A DNA stretch of 64,000 nt. Origin: Candidatus Zixiibacteriota bacterium (GTDB lineage Bacteria; Zixibacteria; MSB-5A5; GN15; FEB-12). The position numbers were made by a program, and so were the translations under genes. A model generated the notes under the pieces. It made no database searches. It saw only the letters and a list, made by a program, of their open reading frames with translations, and was not told the origin of the DNA. The stretch lies in NCBI GenBank assembly GCA_022571985.1, contig JACZWU010000005.1, forward strand, positions 1 through 64,000. Reading direction: 5' to 3'. This document shows, piece after piece, positions 41,878 to 51,362 of this stretch (position 1 is the first letter of the stretch; each line of letters starts with the position of its first letter).

Positions 41878-42522
41878 ATGAATATGAAACTTGAGACAAT
41901 AGTTGTCGGTGATTTTGCAGTCAACTGCTATCTGTATTTCAGCGAAGCCAGCAAATCGGGTATAATAATCGATCCCGGGGCAGAGCCGGACAGGATTATC
42001 AATAAAGTAGATTCGCTGGGCATAAAGCCATTGGCCATTCTGCTGACTCACGGCCACTGTGACCATATCGGTGCGCTGGCAGATATTAAAGAGCGCTATG
42101 AAATTCCAATCTATATAGGAAAAGGCGAGGAAATTCTCTTAAAAGATACAACTGAAAACGGTTCTGCCTTGTTGGGACAGCCGTTTACCGCCCCCGATGC
42201 GGACTTTCTTTTTGAAGATGAAACACCCTACAGTTTCGGAGATATCAATCTGCGGGTTCTTTTCACGCCCGGTCATTCCAGAGCCGGAGTTTGTTTACTT
42301 GACGAAACCGCAGGCATTTTATTTACCGGTGACACTCTCTTTCAAGCCTCAATTGGCCGAACAGACCTGCCGGGGGGGTCGTTTAAAATATTACTGAATT
42401 CTATTCAGGAAAAGATATTACCACTGCCGGATGATATTGTCTGTCTGCCCGGTCATGGTCCCAGCACCACTGTCGGGGCTGAACGAAGAAATAACCCTTT
42501 CTTTTTCGAGAGCATGGTTTAA
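41878..42522 (+). CDS. MBL-fold hydrolase, glyoxalase II-like
   Basis: 214 residues from the ATG at 41878 (a second ATG at 41884 is possible). The zinc motif THGHCDHIGAL (HxHxDH) lies near residue 60, followed by FTPGHSRAGV and a C-terminal LPGHGPSTT metal ligand. These small YcbL-like proteins hydrolyse thioesters such as S-lactoylglutathione; the actual substrate is unknown. First gene of a plus-strand unit with the DNA glycosylase and glutamate dehydrogenase. Confidence 0.88.
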   Translation: MNMKLETIVVGDFAVNCYLYFSEASKSGIIIDPGAEPDRIINKVDSLGIKPLAILLTHGHCDHIGALADIKERYEIPIYIGKGEEILLKDTTENGSALLGQPFTAPDADFLFEDETPYSFGDINLRVLFTPGHSRAGVCLLDETAGILFTGDTLFQASIGRTDLPGGSFKILLNSIQEKILPLPDDIVCLPGHGPSTTVGAERRNNPFFFESMV

Positions 42523-42538
42523 GTGAGAAAAAAGAAAA

Positions 42539-43162
42539 GTGTCCGCCAAAAGACCGACTAAATTAAGCCGAAAATTTTTCGAACGTCCCACCCTGCAAGT
42601 GGCCAGAGAGCTTTTAGGCAAGCAGATTGTTTTTAACGGCCGGCATCAGAAGTTGTCCGCCAGAATAGTCGAAGTTGAGGCTTACATTGGCAAAAATGAC
42701 CCGGCCTGCCATGCCTCCAGAGGAAAGACCAAAAGAACGGCGGTTATGTTTGGTCCGGGAGGGGTTTCGTACGTCTATTTTATCTACGGCATGTATCACT
42801 GCCTGAATTTCGTGACTGAAAAAGAGAATTTTGCGGCGGCAGTACTTCTGCGGGCAGCTGAGCCTGACGAAGGTCTGGAGTCGATGAAAGAAAATTCACC
42901 CGGCTGCCAAGAGAAAGATCTGCTGAGAGGTCCTGGCCGCTTTTGCCGTTCGTTTGGAATTTCTAAAGTGCACAGCGGTCTTGATTTGACCGGGGATACC
43001 ATCTATCTTGAAGACCGCCAGAGGGAAGTGAAAAGTATTGGAAAAACCACACGAGTCGGAATTAAAGAAGGCGGAGGCTTGCTGTGGCGTTTTTATGACA
43101 AGAACTCTCAGATGATTTCACTGCGGCCTAAAGAAAAGGCCGACTTAAGGAGACTGCCCTGA
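42539..43162 (+). CDS. 3-methyladenine DNA glycosylase, AAG/MPG family
   Basis: 207 residues from a GTG. The catalytic segment ARIVEVEAYIGKNDPACHA carries the active-site Glu, and PGGVSYVYFIYGMYHCLNFV is the family hallmark. It excises alkylated purines in base-excision repair. The stop overlaps the ATG of the next gene (TGATG), so the two are translationally coupled. Confidence 0.92.
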   Translation: MSAKRPTKLSRKFFERPTLQVARELLGKQIVFNGRHQKLSARIVEVEAYIGKNDPACHASRGKTKRTAVMFGPGGVSYVYFIYGMYHCLNFVTEKENFAAAVLLRAAEPDEGLESMKENSPGCQEKDLLRGPGRFCRSFGISKVHSGLDLTGDTIYLEDRQREVKSIGKTTRVGIKEGGGLLWRFYDKNSQMISLRPKEKADLRRLP

Positions 43163-44496
43163 TGGGAAAATCTACTAAAGCCAGTACAATTAAGATACGG
43201 CGACTGGTGCAGCGTCACCCCAGGCGTCTGGTCTCTAAAAAAACAACCACTCTGCCTATTTCCATCTTTGGCAACGTACTAAAACAGATAGACCAGGCCG
43301 CAAAATTACTGGAGCTCGACCAGTCTATAATCAATTTCATAAAAATGCCTCGGCGCAGTACGATTTGCAATTTGCCGGTGCGCATGGATGACGGTACTTA
43401 TAAAATATTTGTGGGTTACCGGGTACAGCATTCTATCGCGCGCGGTCCGGCCAAGGGAGGCATCCGCTATCATCCCGATGTAACTCTTGATGAAGTTCAG
43501 GCGCTGGCAGCCTGGATGACCTGGAAATGTGCGGTGGTCAATATTCCCTTTGGCGGCGGCAAAGGGGGCGTAATTTGCGACCCCAACAAAATGTCGGTTG
43601 GTGAACTGGAAAGACTTACCCGCCGCTACGCTGCCGATATGATGCATGTCTTTGGTCCTGAATCCGATGTTCCCGCGCCCGATGTCGGCACCGGTCCGCA
43701 GGTGATGGCCTGGATTATGGATACAATTTCGATGCATGAAGGACATGCCGAGCCGGCCGCTGTCACCGGCAAGCCGCTGGTACTGGGAGGTTCCAAAGGA
43801 CGACTGGATGCTACCGGCCGGGGGGTTATGATTACTATCAGAGAAACTGCGTCTCAAATCGGGCTTGATTTGAGCCAGGCCACAGCAGCAATACAGGGTT
43901 TCGGAAATGTCGGCTCGGTCTCGGCCCGTCTACTTGAAGAGATGGGCGTTAAGATAACCTATGTTTCTGAAGTAACCGGCGCTCTGCATAATCCAGAAGG
44001 AATTAATGTCAAGGCGCTCAGCGATTATTTTAAAGCTAAGAAAACTATTGTAGGTTTCAAAGGCGCCGTCAGATCCAGCCCCAGAGAAATTCTATTTCAG
44101 AAAGTAGATATTCTGATACCGGCAGCACTTGAAAATCAGATCACCAAAGAGAATGCCTCAAAGGTGAAATGCAAAATTCTGGCCGAGGGTGCCAACGGTC
44201 CGGTAACTCCCGAAGCAGACGTCATTCTTAAAAAGAAAAAAATAACTGTAATACCGGATATTCTGTGCAACGCCGGCGGTGTCACTGTCTCATATTTTGA
44301 GTGGGTACAGAACCGGCTGGGTTATTTCTGGACCGAAGAAGAAGTCGGTCGCCGGCTTGAAGAAAAAATGGTGATGGCTTTTGACGATGTCTGGCAATCT
44401 GCCGCCAAATACAAGACGACACTAAGAATAGGCGCTTTTGTTTTGGGCATCAGACGGGTAGTCGAAGTTGTGGCCTTAAGAGGCATACACAGTTAG
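43162..44496 (+). CDS. Glutamate dehydrogenase (Glu/Leu/Phe/Val family)
   Basis: 444 residues. Substrate motifs GPAKGGIRYHPD and the catalytic-Lys segment NIPFGGGKGGV are present; the Rossmann part has IQGFGNVGSVSA. It reductively aminates 2-oxoglutarate or the reverse. The first ~40 residues are a basic Lys/Arg-rich extension (IKIRRLVQRHPRRLVSKK) not usual in the family. It overlaps the glycosylase stop by one base. Confidence 0.93.
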   Translation: MGKSTKASTIKIRRLVQRHPRRLVSKKTTTLPISIFGNVLKQIDQAAKLLELDQSIINFIKMPRRSTICNLPVRMDDGTYKIFVGYRVQHSIARGPAKGGIRYHPDVTLDEVQALAAWMTWKCAVVNIPFGGGKGGVICDPNKMSVGELERLTRRYAADMMHVFGPESDVPAPDVGTGPQVMAWIMDTISMHEGHAEPAAVTGKPLVLGGSKGRLDATGRGVMITIRETASQIGLDLSQATAAIQGFGNVGSVSARLLEEMGVKITYVSEVTGALHNPEGINVKALSDYFKAKKTIVGFKGAVRSSPREILFQKVDILIPAALENQITKENASKVKCKILAEGANGPVTPEADVILKKKKITVIPDILCNAGGVTVSYFEWVQNRLGYFWTEEEVGRRLEEKMVMAFDDVWQSAAKYKTTLRIGAFVLGIRRVVEVVALRGIHS

Positions 44497-44578
44497 CGCT
44501 GTTCTGTTTTTGTATATTCTAAAAGTCGTATCCGATTTTTTTTGTTTATGTAAGGGCGGTCTCTTGGTATAAGATAGT

Positions 44579-45202
44579 ATGTTTGATCAAGAATTCTTAA
44601 TGCGGGCACTGCTGGCCTTGCCGGCGATATTGTTTGCACTGACTGTCCACGAATTTTTTCACGCCTGGACAGCCTTAAAATTCGGCGACAGCACCGCCCG
44701 TGATATGGGGCGGCTGACTCTGAATCCTCTGGCTCATCTCGATCCTCTGGGAACTCTGACAATGTTTTTGTCCGGTTTCAAATTCGGCTGGGCCAAGCCG
44801 GTGCCGATAAATCTGCATAACCTGCGAAATCCGAGAGTCGCCGATTTCTGGATTTCGGCAGCAGGGCCGCTTTCAAATTTTGCTTTGGCGTTTATTTTTG
44901 GCACGCTTTTCAGATTCGCCGGACAGATTGGTGTTTCGGAAGTGTTATATATGTTTTTGTACTATTCAGTTTCAATAAATGTTGGTCTGGCTGTATTTAA
45001 CCTGCTGCCGTTGTTTCCGCTGGACGGTTCCCACATTCTGCGCAATCTCCTGCCCGTATCATACGGCCCCACTCTGGACAAGATTGATACCGTTGCTCCA
45101 TATTTGCTGCTGGCGCTGATTATGATGGGAGGTGTCTGGCTGATAATCGGGCCGCTTTTCATATTCTTCTTCCAGCTCTTTTCAGGAGTGTCAATAAATT
45201 GA
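44579..45202 (+). CDS. Site-2 protease family protein (M50)
   Basis: 207 residues, mostly membrane helices. The zinc motif HEFFH is near residue 24, and the second ligand motif LLPLFPLDGSHIL near 143, in the order of small cytoplasm-facing S2P homologues (YwhC-like). Such proteases cleave membrane-bound substrates in envelope signalling. The following lipoprotein gene starts inside its stop codon (TTGA overlap). Confidence 0.88.
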   Translation: MFDQEFLMRALLALPAILFALTVHEFFHAWTALKFGDSTARDMGRLTLNPLAHLDPLGTLTMFLSGFKFGWAKPVPINLHNLRNPRVADFWISAAGPLSNFALAFIFGTLFRFAGQIGVSEVLYMFLYYSVSINVGLAVFNLLPLFPLDGSHILRNLLPVSYGPTLDKIDTVAPYLLLALIMMGGVWLIIGPLFIFFFQLFSGVSIN

Positions 45203-45891
45203 TAAAGAAGACTGCCTATATTCATTTATTAAATTTGCTGGCCCTACTACTGTTGGCTGCATGTACATCGTGCGGCGGCTACGGCTCTTCATTTATAGAT
45301 ATAGAAGAAAATAAAGTCGGACAGCAAAAAATCGAAGCCGAGGCTTATCTTTTTGATGTGAAAATTCGGCGACAGGGCAAGCCGACCTCGCTGCGTCTTG
45401 ACCTCTATCAGACTGATTCAGTCATCGCAATGTTCGGACGGGCTTATTTTAATAAAGGCGCCTTTCGTGGAAAACTGACCAACGATTCTCTGCATATTTT
45501 TTTTCCGGCATCGAATGAATTTTTGCAGGAATCAGTTGACGCTCTGTTTAGTTCTTTCAACTGTCAGGGGATTTTGAGCGGATTACCGGTTTTCAAATAT
45601 TTTTCTGAACTTCCGGATTCTACTCTGTCAGAAACCGGACTGGAAATCAGAACTTTGATTAACGAAAACAAAAAGAAAAGCTTCGAAATTTCTGCTACCG
45701 GCTGCAGCTGGCTGATGTCACTAAAATACCAAAAAGAAGACAAAGGCTGGAGACTTAATGAATTCAAATTCGATGATAACGAATCTGTCCGTATCAAAGG
45801 CAGCCGCAGAATTTACAAAAGCTCTGCGAAAATTCCTTCGAGTCGCTTCGAGCTGGCTATACCGTCCGATTCTTATCGCATAAGCATATAA
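45199..45891 (+). CDS. Lipoprotein, DUF4292-like
   Basis: 230 residues from a TTG that overlaps the stop of the protease gene. A signal peptide with lipobox LLAAC (Cys about 22) is followed by a beta-rich domain in which LRLDLYQTDSVIAMFGRAYF and a C-terminal SRFELAIPSDSY resemble the LolA/LppX-like DUF4292 group. A role in handling lipids or lipoproteins is inference. Confidence 0.7.
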   Translation: MIKKTAYIHLLNLLALLLLAACTSCGGYGSSFIDIEENKVGQQKIEAEAYLFDVKIRRQGKPTSLRLDLYQTDSVIAMFGRAYFNKGAFRGKLTNDSLHIFFPASNEFLQESVDALFSSFNCQGILSGLPVFKYFSELPDSTLSETGLEIRTLINENKKKSFEISATGCSWLMSLKYQKEDKGWRLNEFKFDDNESVRIKGSRRIYKSSAKIPSSRFELAIPSDSYRISI

Positions 45892-45900
45892 TGGCCTTGT

Positions 45901-46014
45901 TTTTCTTTGAGTGTAACTCCGGCAATGGAAGCAGGCGTTACTGACAGGTTGTGGAGCTTAGAAGATATTGTTAAGTTGATTGAAGAAAGAGAAAGTAAGA
46001 AATCAAATGAATAA
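45901..46014 (+). pseudogene. C-terminal remnant of an insertion-sequence transposase
   Basis: The frame ending at TAA 46012-46014 reads SLSVTPAMEAGVTDRLWSLE, then DIVKLIEERESKKSNE, which matches the C-terminus of transposases whose end reads 'SLRVTPAMEAGVTDRLWSLEDIV' in many genomes (IS1-type, recalled). Only ~38 residues remain; the rest is absent, so it is a scar. It sits directly between the lipoprotein gene and a small membrane-protein gene. Confidence 0.6.
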
Positions 46015-46363
46015 TAACGAACAGCTTAGAGATAAATGGATGCCCAGATTTCATGCCTGTTTTGCATATGTAGCATTCTTCTTCTACTTTGGCTCGAGGC
46101 AAGAAACAGAGACTTTTCCAATCGAGCTAAGGGAATTTTACTATTCAACCCTTTTTAAAATAATATTTGTCGGCATAGGTCTCTTTGGAACCATAGTAAC
46201 GGCAATGGGCATACTGATATATCTGAATAAAAAGATACATGGACGTACAATTTCATCCTATCTTATTGACTTTGATGATTACAAATTTAGTTATTTCAGA
46301 CCATACTTATTTACAATATTGTTTGTGATTCTATTGGAAAGTGTCATTCATGTACTAAATTAG
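46007..46363 (+). CDS. Small membrane protein, unknown
   Basis: 118 residues from the ATG at 46007, inside the last codons of the transposase remnant (ATGAATAA); an upstream TTG at 45980 is also in frame. Hydrophobic segments at about 21-35, 52-76 and 96-113 with basic residues between them (NKKIHGR). AT-rich and unlike the flanking genes. No family recognised. Confidence 0.5.
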   Translation: MNNNEQLRDKWMPRFHACFAYVAFFFYFGSRQETETFPIELREFYYSTLFKIIFVGIGLFGTIVTAMGILIYLNKKIHGRTISSYLIDFDDYKFSYFRPYLFTILFVILLESVIHVLN

Positions 46364-46415
46364 TATTAGAATTTTGACCTAACCTAACCGACCCACTACC
46401 TTGTTTTTAGGCGCA

Positions 46416-46444
46416 TTGACTTGCCACGCCGGATATGCCATATT
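46416..46444 (+). promoter_or_regulatory. Promoter of the msbA/LPS operon
   Basis: TTGACT (46416-46421), 17 bases, CATATT (46439-46444), about 30 bases before the msbA start. Confidence 0.55.
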
Positions 46445-46473
46445 AATCAATTAACTCAAATTTGGAAGAATAA

Positions 46474-48357
46474 TTGAATTTTTATAAAAGAACATTTCTG
46501 ATACTAAGAAGCTACTGGAAACAGCTGGCGGTGGCCTCTTTTTCTGCCGCGCTGCACGCCATCTTTTCGGGGATGATGGTCTGGGTAGCCGGGCCGCTGA
46601 TGATGACTCTCTTTCAGGTAGAAAATTTGCCTCTGCCCCAAGCACCAATCGAAAATGTCCAGAAAGTTTCTCCACTTGAAAACTCTGTTACCATTGATGA
46701 CCAGCTGGCCAGTGTGGCTGATAACATTCGTGAAACGATGAAAAGCTGGGTCAATAATTTTGTTGAGGCCGATGACCGTCAGGATATGCTGATCAATTTC
46801 AGCTGGCTGATTTTAATAATCGTGCTGGCCAAGAATGTATTTTTATACATACAGGGTTTTTTCATGGCTTTCGTACAGCAGTCGGTCATACGAAAGTTTC
46901 GCAACGAACTTTTTGCAAAATATCAGCGGCTTTCGCTTGATTATTTTCACCGCCGCCGAACCGGTCAGATAATTTCAAGAGTCACCAACGATGTGGTGGT
47001 CTTAAACGAGTCAATTGATATCGGCTTTAACCGGCTGGTGACAGATTTGTTAATGGCCGGGGTGTTGTTCACTTTTCTGATAATTCTCAGCTGGAAACTG
47101 ACACTGCTGGCCATGGTAGTGCTGCCGATTGTTTTCGGCTTTATCTGGTTTGTCGGCAGGAAACTTCGCAAATATTCAGAACGTTCGCAGGAAAAGATGG
47201 CTGATGTAAACTCTGTTTTAGAAGAATCAATCACCAATATGCGGGTAGTCAAAGCTTTCGCCATGGAAAACTTTGAACTTAAAAAATTCTTTGCTGCCAC
47301 CAAAGATTACTTTAAGTCACTGCTGCGGATGACCCGTATAAGACATCTGGCCTCGCCTATTAACGATATGCTGGCCACAGCTGCCGGTGTTATGATTCTG
47401 CTTTATGCCGGCCGGCAGATTATTTCCGGCTCAGGTGAAATTGATGCCGGTGACTTTATGACTTTCATCTTTGCCATGTTTTCTATGATTCGTCCGGTAA
47501 AATCGCTGACCCAGATTCATGTTAAACTTCAGGAAGGCATAGCCGCCGCTGAACGGATTTTTGAAGTAATCGATGCTGATGAAAAGATTGTTGATACGCC
47601 TGATTCGAAAGAAATGACAAAATTTAATCATTGCATCAGCTATGAGGCAGTCAGTTTCAGCTACAATGAAGCCGAGCAGGTTTTGGATAATGTTTCGTTC
47701 AAAGTAAACAGCGGTGAAGTAGTGGCGGTTGTCGGCCCCTCGGGTGGTGGCAAATCTACGCTTCTGGATCTGCTGCCGCGCTTCTATCAGCCGCAGTCGG
47801 GTACTATTACAATCGATGGCATTGATATCCGGCAGATCAAACTTGCTTCACTTAGAAATATGATGGGTATTGTCACTCAGGAGACGCTACTGTTTAACGA
47901 CACCATTGCCAACAATATCGCCTATGGTTTAGAAAATATCGGCCGTCAGGAAATAATTGAAGCTGCCAAAATGGCCAACGCTCATGATTTTATTGAAGAG
48001 TTTGAAAAAGGCTACGATAGTGAAGTCGGCAACCGCGGGGTTATGCTTTCGGGCGGTCAAAGGCAACGCATTGCTATTGCACGGGCGCTCTTAAAAAATC
48101 CTCAGATATTGATTTTTGATGAAGCAACTTCGGCGCTCGATACAGAATCAGAGCTGCTGGTGCAGCAGGCGATTGACCGTCTGATGTCCGGCCGTACCGT
48201 GTTGGTAATAGCTCACCGGCTGTCGACTATAAAACATGCCGACAGAATCATCGTAATTGATGATGGCCGGATTGTAGAAAGTGGCAATCACAACGACCTG
48301 TTGTCAAATGGCGGCTTATACAACCGGTTATATTCGCTGCAGTTTCAGGAAGTATAA
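46474..48357 (+). CDS. msbA: ABC transporter, MsbA-type lipid flippase
   Basis: 627 residues from a TTG with GGAAG five bases upstream. An N-terminal six-helix membrane domain (~15-330) is fused to an ATPase with Walker A GPSGGGKSTLLDLL, signature LSGGQRQRIAIARALL and Walker B ILIFDEATSALD. This half-transporter dimer flips lipid A-core across the inner membrane. A ~60-residue insert between helices 1 and 2 (PLENSVTIDDQLASVADNIR) is longer than in E. coli. It heads an operon of LPS glycosyltransferases, which supports the assignment. Confidence 0.88.
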   Translation: MNFYKRTFLILRSYWKQLAVASFSAALHAIFSGMMVWVAGPLMMTLFQVENLPLPQAPIENVQKVSPLENSVTIDDQLASVADNIRETMKSWVNNFVEADDRQDMLINFSWLILIIVLAKNVFLYIQGFFMAFVQQSVIRKFRNELFAKYQRLSLDYFHRRRTGQIISRVTNDVVVLNESIDIGFNRLVTDLLMAGVLFTFLIILSWKLTLLAMVVLPIVFGFIWFVGRKLRKYSERSQEKMADVNSVLEESITNMRVVKAFAMENFELKKFFAATKDYFKSLLRMTRIRHLASPINDMLATAAGVMILLYAGRQIISGSGEIDAGDFMTFIFAMFSMIRPVKSLTQIHVKLQEGIAAAERIFEVIDADEKIVDTPDSKEMTKFNHCISYEAVSFSYNEAEQVLDNVSFKVNSGEVVAVVGPSGGGKSTLLDLLPRFYQPQSGTITIDGIDIRQIKLASLRNMMGIVTQETLLFNDTIANNIAYGLENIGRQEIIEAAKMANAHDFIEEFEKGYDSEVGNRGVMLSGGQRQRIAIARALLKNPQILIFDEATSALDTESELLVQQAIDRLMSGRTVLVIAHRLSTIKHADRIIVIDDGRIVESGNHNDLLSNGGLYNRLYSLQFQEV

Positions 48358-49509
48358 ATGAACATTCTTTTTTTAGATTCAATTGACAAAAATACTTACG
48401 GTGGCATGGAGGAATGGATTCGGCTGGTTGGCGCCGGACTTCACCAGAAGGGACATAATGTTTATATCTCAGGTCGCGATAATTCAAAGTTTCTAAAAAC
48501 AGTCTCTGCAGACAATCCGGAACTTAAACAGATTCCTCTTAACATATCAGGTGATTTTAATCCGGCCACCATTGCCAGAATTTATTCTGAAATTAAATCA
48601 AAGCAGATTGATATAATCGTGGTCAACTTTAACAAAGACCTCAGGCTTGGCGGACTGGCTGCAAAACTCCACAAAGACTGCAAAGTTATCTGGTCGGTAG
48701 GGCTGGACATTACCAGAAACAGCCTGGTTCATAAAGTGCTGACTCCCAGGCTTGTCGATGGCGTGATAGTACCGTCGGAAGCTTTAAAAAAACAGATTAC
48801 CAGATTTGACTATATAACATCTGACCAGGTTGAAGTTATACCGATCGGTATCCCCGAATCAAATTCGCAAATCGAAAGACAAACAGCCAGAGAGAAAGTA
48901 TTAGAAAAGTTTGGCTTAAACGAGAACGCTTTTATATGTGTTACCAGCGGCCGCTTTGTTGACCAAAAGGGACATCGTTATCTAATTGAGGCAGCGCCAA
49001 AGATTATTGAAAAATGTCCACAGATAGTTTTTCTTTTTCTTGGAGACGGCCAGCTCAGGAGCGAATTGCAAGTTATGATTAGCGAGCAAGGCCTGGAAAA
49101 ATATTTTGTTCTGGCAGGAATGCTGGGTACGAATAACGTTGTTGAAATTCTACCCGGCTGTGATTTGATGGTACACCCTTCTATCGAAGAGCCGTTTGGT
49201 ATCGCCATTCTGGAAGGAATGAGAGCGGGGCTTGCGGTAGTAGCCAGCAGAGTCGGCGGTATTCCTGAAGTAGCAGCGCAGAACGAAACAGCCCTGCTAG
49301 TCGAGCCCAAAAACGCAGCTGATATCGTTGCTGCCGTTCTGTCGCTGCAGTCGTCACAGGAAGAACTAAGACAAATGGGACAGGCCGGAAAAACCCGCTG
49401 GCAGAAATATTTTGGTTATCAAAGTATGATAGAAAGAATTGAAAGCTATCTTGGCGGCTTTATCAAAAGTGAAAAGACTTATGGAACGTCTGAAACCGCT
49501 CGAACATAA
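48358..49509 (+). CDS. Glycosyltransferase family 4
   Basis: 383 residues, beginning immediately after the msbA stop. The C-terminal GT4 domain has IEEPFGIAILEGMRAGLAVV (E-x7-E donor-sugar motif) and the N-terminal GTB acceptor half. It likely adds a sugar to the LPS core or O-antigen; the sugar is unknown. The next gene begins inside its 3' end. Confidence 0.85.
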   Translation: MNILFLDSIDKNTYGGMEEWIRLVGAGLHQKGHNVYISGRDNSKFLKTVSADNPELKQIPLNISGDFNPATIARIYSEIKSKQIDIIVVNFNKDLRLGGLAAKLHKDCKVIWSVGLDITRNSLVHKVLTPRLVDGVIVPSEALKKQITRFDYITSDQVEVIPIGIPESNSQIERQTAREKVLEKFGLNENAFICVTSGRFVDQKGHRYLIEAAPKIIEKCPQIVFLFLGDGQLRSELQVMISEQGLEKYFVLAGMLGTNNVVEILPGCDLMVHPSIEEPFGIAILEGMRAGLAVVASRVGGIPEVAAQNETALLVEPKNAADIVAAVLSLQSSQEELRQMGQAGKTRWQKYFGYQSMIERIESYLGGFIKSEKTYGTSETART

Positions 49510-50596
49510 ATTTAAGGCGTTGTTTTTTGAAACGCTCAGTCCATTTCTCAAAAGAGGGAGGGCAGACTTTAGTTCCATCGACGGTGCCAAAATCAGCAAA
49601 GTGCTTTTTTTGAGACCGGAGAAAATAGGGGACATGGTAATTTCTTTACCGGTCTTTGACGGGCTGCATAAAAGTTATCCTGATATTCGAATATCTATCT
49701 TAGGCTCGCCAAAAAACCTTCCGCTGATTAAAGACGACCCGCGTTTTGACAAGATATTTCTATATAGAAAATCAATCTGGAAAGACCCGGGCACAATGCT
49801 GCGCATCAGAAGGGAAAACTTTGACTGTGTGGTAGATATGATCTGCGATGATTCTGTGACGGCGCTGTTTATGTCGCAGTTTCTGGCGCCGGGCAAACCC
49901 CGTATTGGTGTAGGCAAAAATAAATTCAGGCAGTATTACGACTACAACTACGACCACAGAATGAATAACACCGGACATATCATTGACAACACTTTAAAAC
50001 TTCTAAACGCTTTTGATATTGATTCGTCAGAGGTTTCCGAATTTGCGCCGCCATTTTTGAGTGATAAATCCAGAAAGCAAGCGTCTGAGTTTTTCAGCAA
50101 TCTAAAAAGTTCAGAAATGACCGAGCTGCGCGTCGGTATCAACATATCCGCCGGATCACCCACCAGAGTCTGGCAGCAGGGTAAATTTGTTGAACTTGTA
50201 AATAGTATTTTAAAAAGCAGGCCGAAAGCACAAATTGTTATTTTCAGTATGCCCGATGAAAGAGGCAGAGCTGCAGAAATCATAGCGAATTGCGACAGCA
50301 AAGTGTTCTTAATACCTGGCGGGCTTAGTCTCGAAGATGTCTCGGCAATTATTGCAAAGCTCGATGTTCTGATAACTCCGGACACTTCGCTGGTTCATAT
50401 TGCCAGAGCCTTCAAAGTGCAGGTGGTAGGTTTGTACACCCGCTTTATGAAGAACTTTCTGCTGTGGAAACCGTTCGGACAGGAAAGCGGCACGGTGGTG
50501 TCCGACAATGATGACAATATCCACGACATCACTCACGAGCAAGTTTATGTCGAGTTCATGAAAGTTGCAGAACTAAAGCAGGCGGTAGGACAATGA
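49481..50596 (+). CDS. Glycosyltransferase family 9 (heptosyltransferase-like)
   Basis: 371 residues from the ATG at 49481, overlapping the GT4 gene by 29 bases. FLRPEKIGDMVISLPVFDGL at the N-terminus and ITPDTSLVHIARAFKVQVVG at the C-terminus are the ADP-heptose:LPS heptosyltransferase signatures. Acts in LPS inner-core assembly; the acceptor cannot be assigned. Confidence 0.87.
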   Translation: MERLKPLEHKFKALFFETLSPFLKRGRADFSSIDGAKISKVLFLRPEKIGDMVISLPVFDGLHKSYPDIRISILGSPKNLPLIKDDPRFDKIFLYRKSIWKDPGTMLRIRRENFDCVVDMICDDSVTALFMSQFLAPGKPRIGVGKNKFRQYYDYNYDHRMNNTGHIIDNTLKLLNAFDIDSSEVSEFAPPFLSDKSRKQASEFFSNLKSSEMTELRVGINISAGSPTRVWQQGKFVELVNSILKSRPKAQIVIFSMPDERGRAAEIIANCDSKVFLIPGGLSLEDVSAIIAKLDVLITPDTSLVHIARAFKVQVVGLYTRFMKNFLLWKPFGQESGTVVSDNDDNIHDITHEQVYVEFMKVAELKQAVGQ

Positions 50597-51345
50597 CAAA
50601 ATTGTCGGTGGTGCTGATTACAAAGAACGAAGAAGACAACATTCGGCGCTGTCTGGACTCTGTGCGTTTTGCCGATGAAATCATAGTAATAGACAGCGGT
50701 TCCACCGACAAAACGGTTGAAATAGCTGAAAGTTATCAGGCTAAAATATTTGGTCACGAGTGGAGCGGGTTCGGACCAGCTAAGCAGGCCGGAGTAGAAA
50801 AAGCCAGCGGAGACTGGATATTATCGATAGATGCCGATGAAGAAGTTACAGCAGAGCTTGCTGCTGAAATAAAAGCAAAGATAGAAAATGACAATGGCAC
50901 CTGCGGCTATTATTTTAAGAGAAAGACTAAATTTTTGGGCAGGTGGATTCTTCACTGCGGCTGGTATCCTGATTATGTGCTGCGTCTGTTTCAAAAAGAT
51001 AAAGGCGGCTTCAACAATGCCATCGTTCATGAAAAAGTTGTCACCGATGGGCCGGTAGATTATTTGAGCAGCGAGCTTTTGCATTACAGCTATCCGAACT
51101 TAGAACACTACCTGACTAAGTTTAACAGGTATACTACCATGGGAGCCGAGGAGGCGTTTAGAAAAGGTCGCAAAGCGAAACTGAGCGATATCGTAATCAG
51201 ACCGGCAGCATCGTTCGTGAAGCATTATCTGCTTAAACAGGGTTTCAGAGACGGTGCAGAAGGTTTTGTGCTGTCGTTTTTGTCGTCGATGTCGGTGATG
51301 GTGAAGTACGCGAAACTTCGCTTATTGTGGAAAGAAAACAGGTAA
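50593..51345 (+). CDS. Glycosyltransferase family 2, WaaE/LgtF-like
   Basis: 250 residues, ATGA overlap with the upstream gene. The GT-A core has VVLITKNEEDNIRRCL, the DxD-like SIDADEEV and WYPDYVLRLFQKD. This matches LPS core beta-glucosyltransferases of the WaaE/KdtX type. Cytoplasmic, acting with the two GT9 enzymes. Confidence 0.88.
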   Translation: MTKLSVVLITKNEEDNIRRCLDSVRFADEIIVIDSGSTDKTVEIAESYQAKIFGHEWSGFGPAKQAGVEKASGDWILSIDADEEVTAELAAEIKAKIENDNGTCGYYFKRKTKFLGRWILHCGWYPDYVLRLFQKDKGGFNNAIVHEKVVTDGPVDYLSSELLHYSYPNLEHYLTKFNRYTTMGAEEAFRKGRKAKLSDIVIRPAASFVKHYLLKQGFRDGAEGFVLSFLSSMSVMVKYAKLRLLWKENR

Positions 51346-51362
51346 CGAAAGAAGATTATTTA

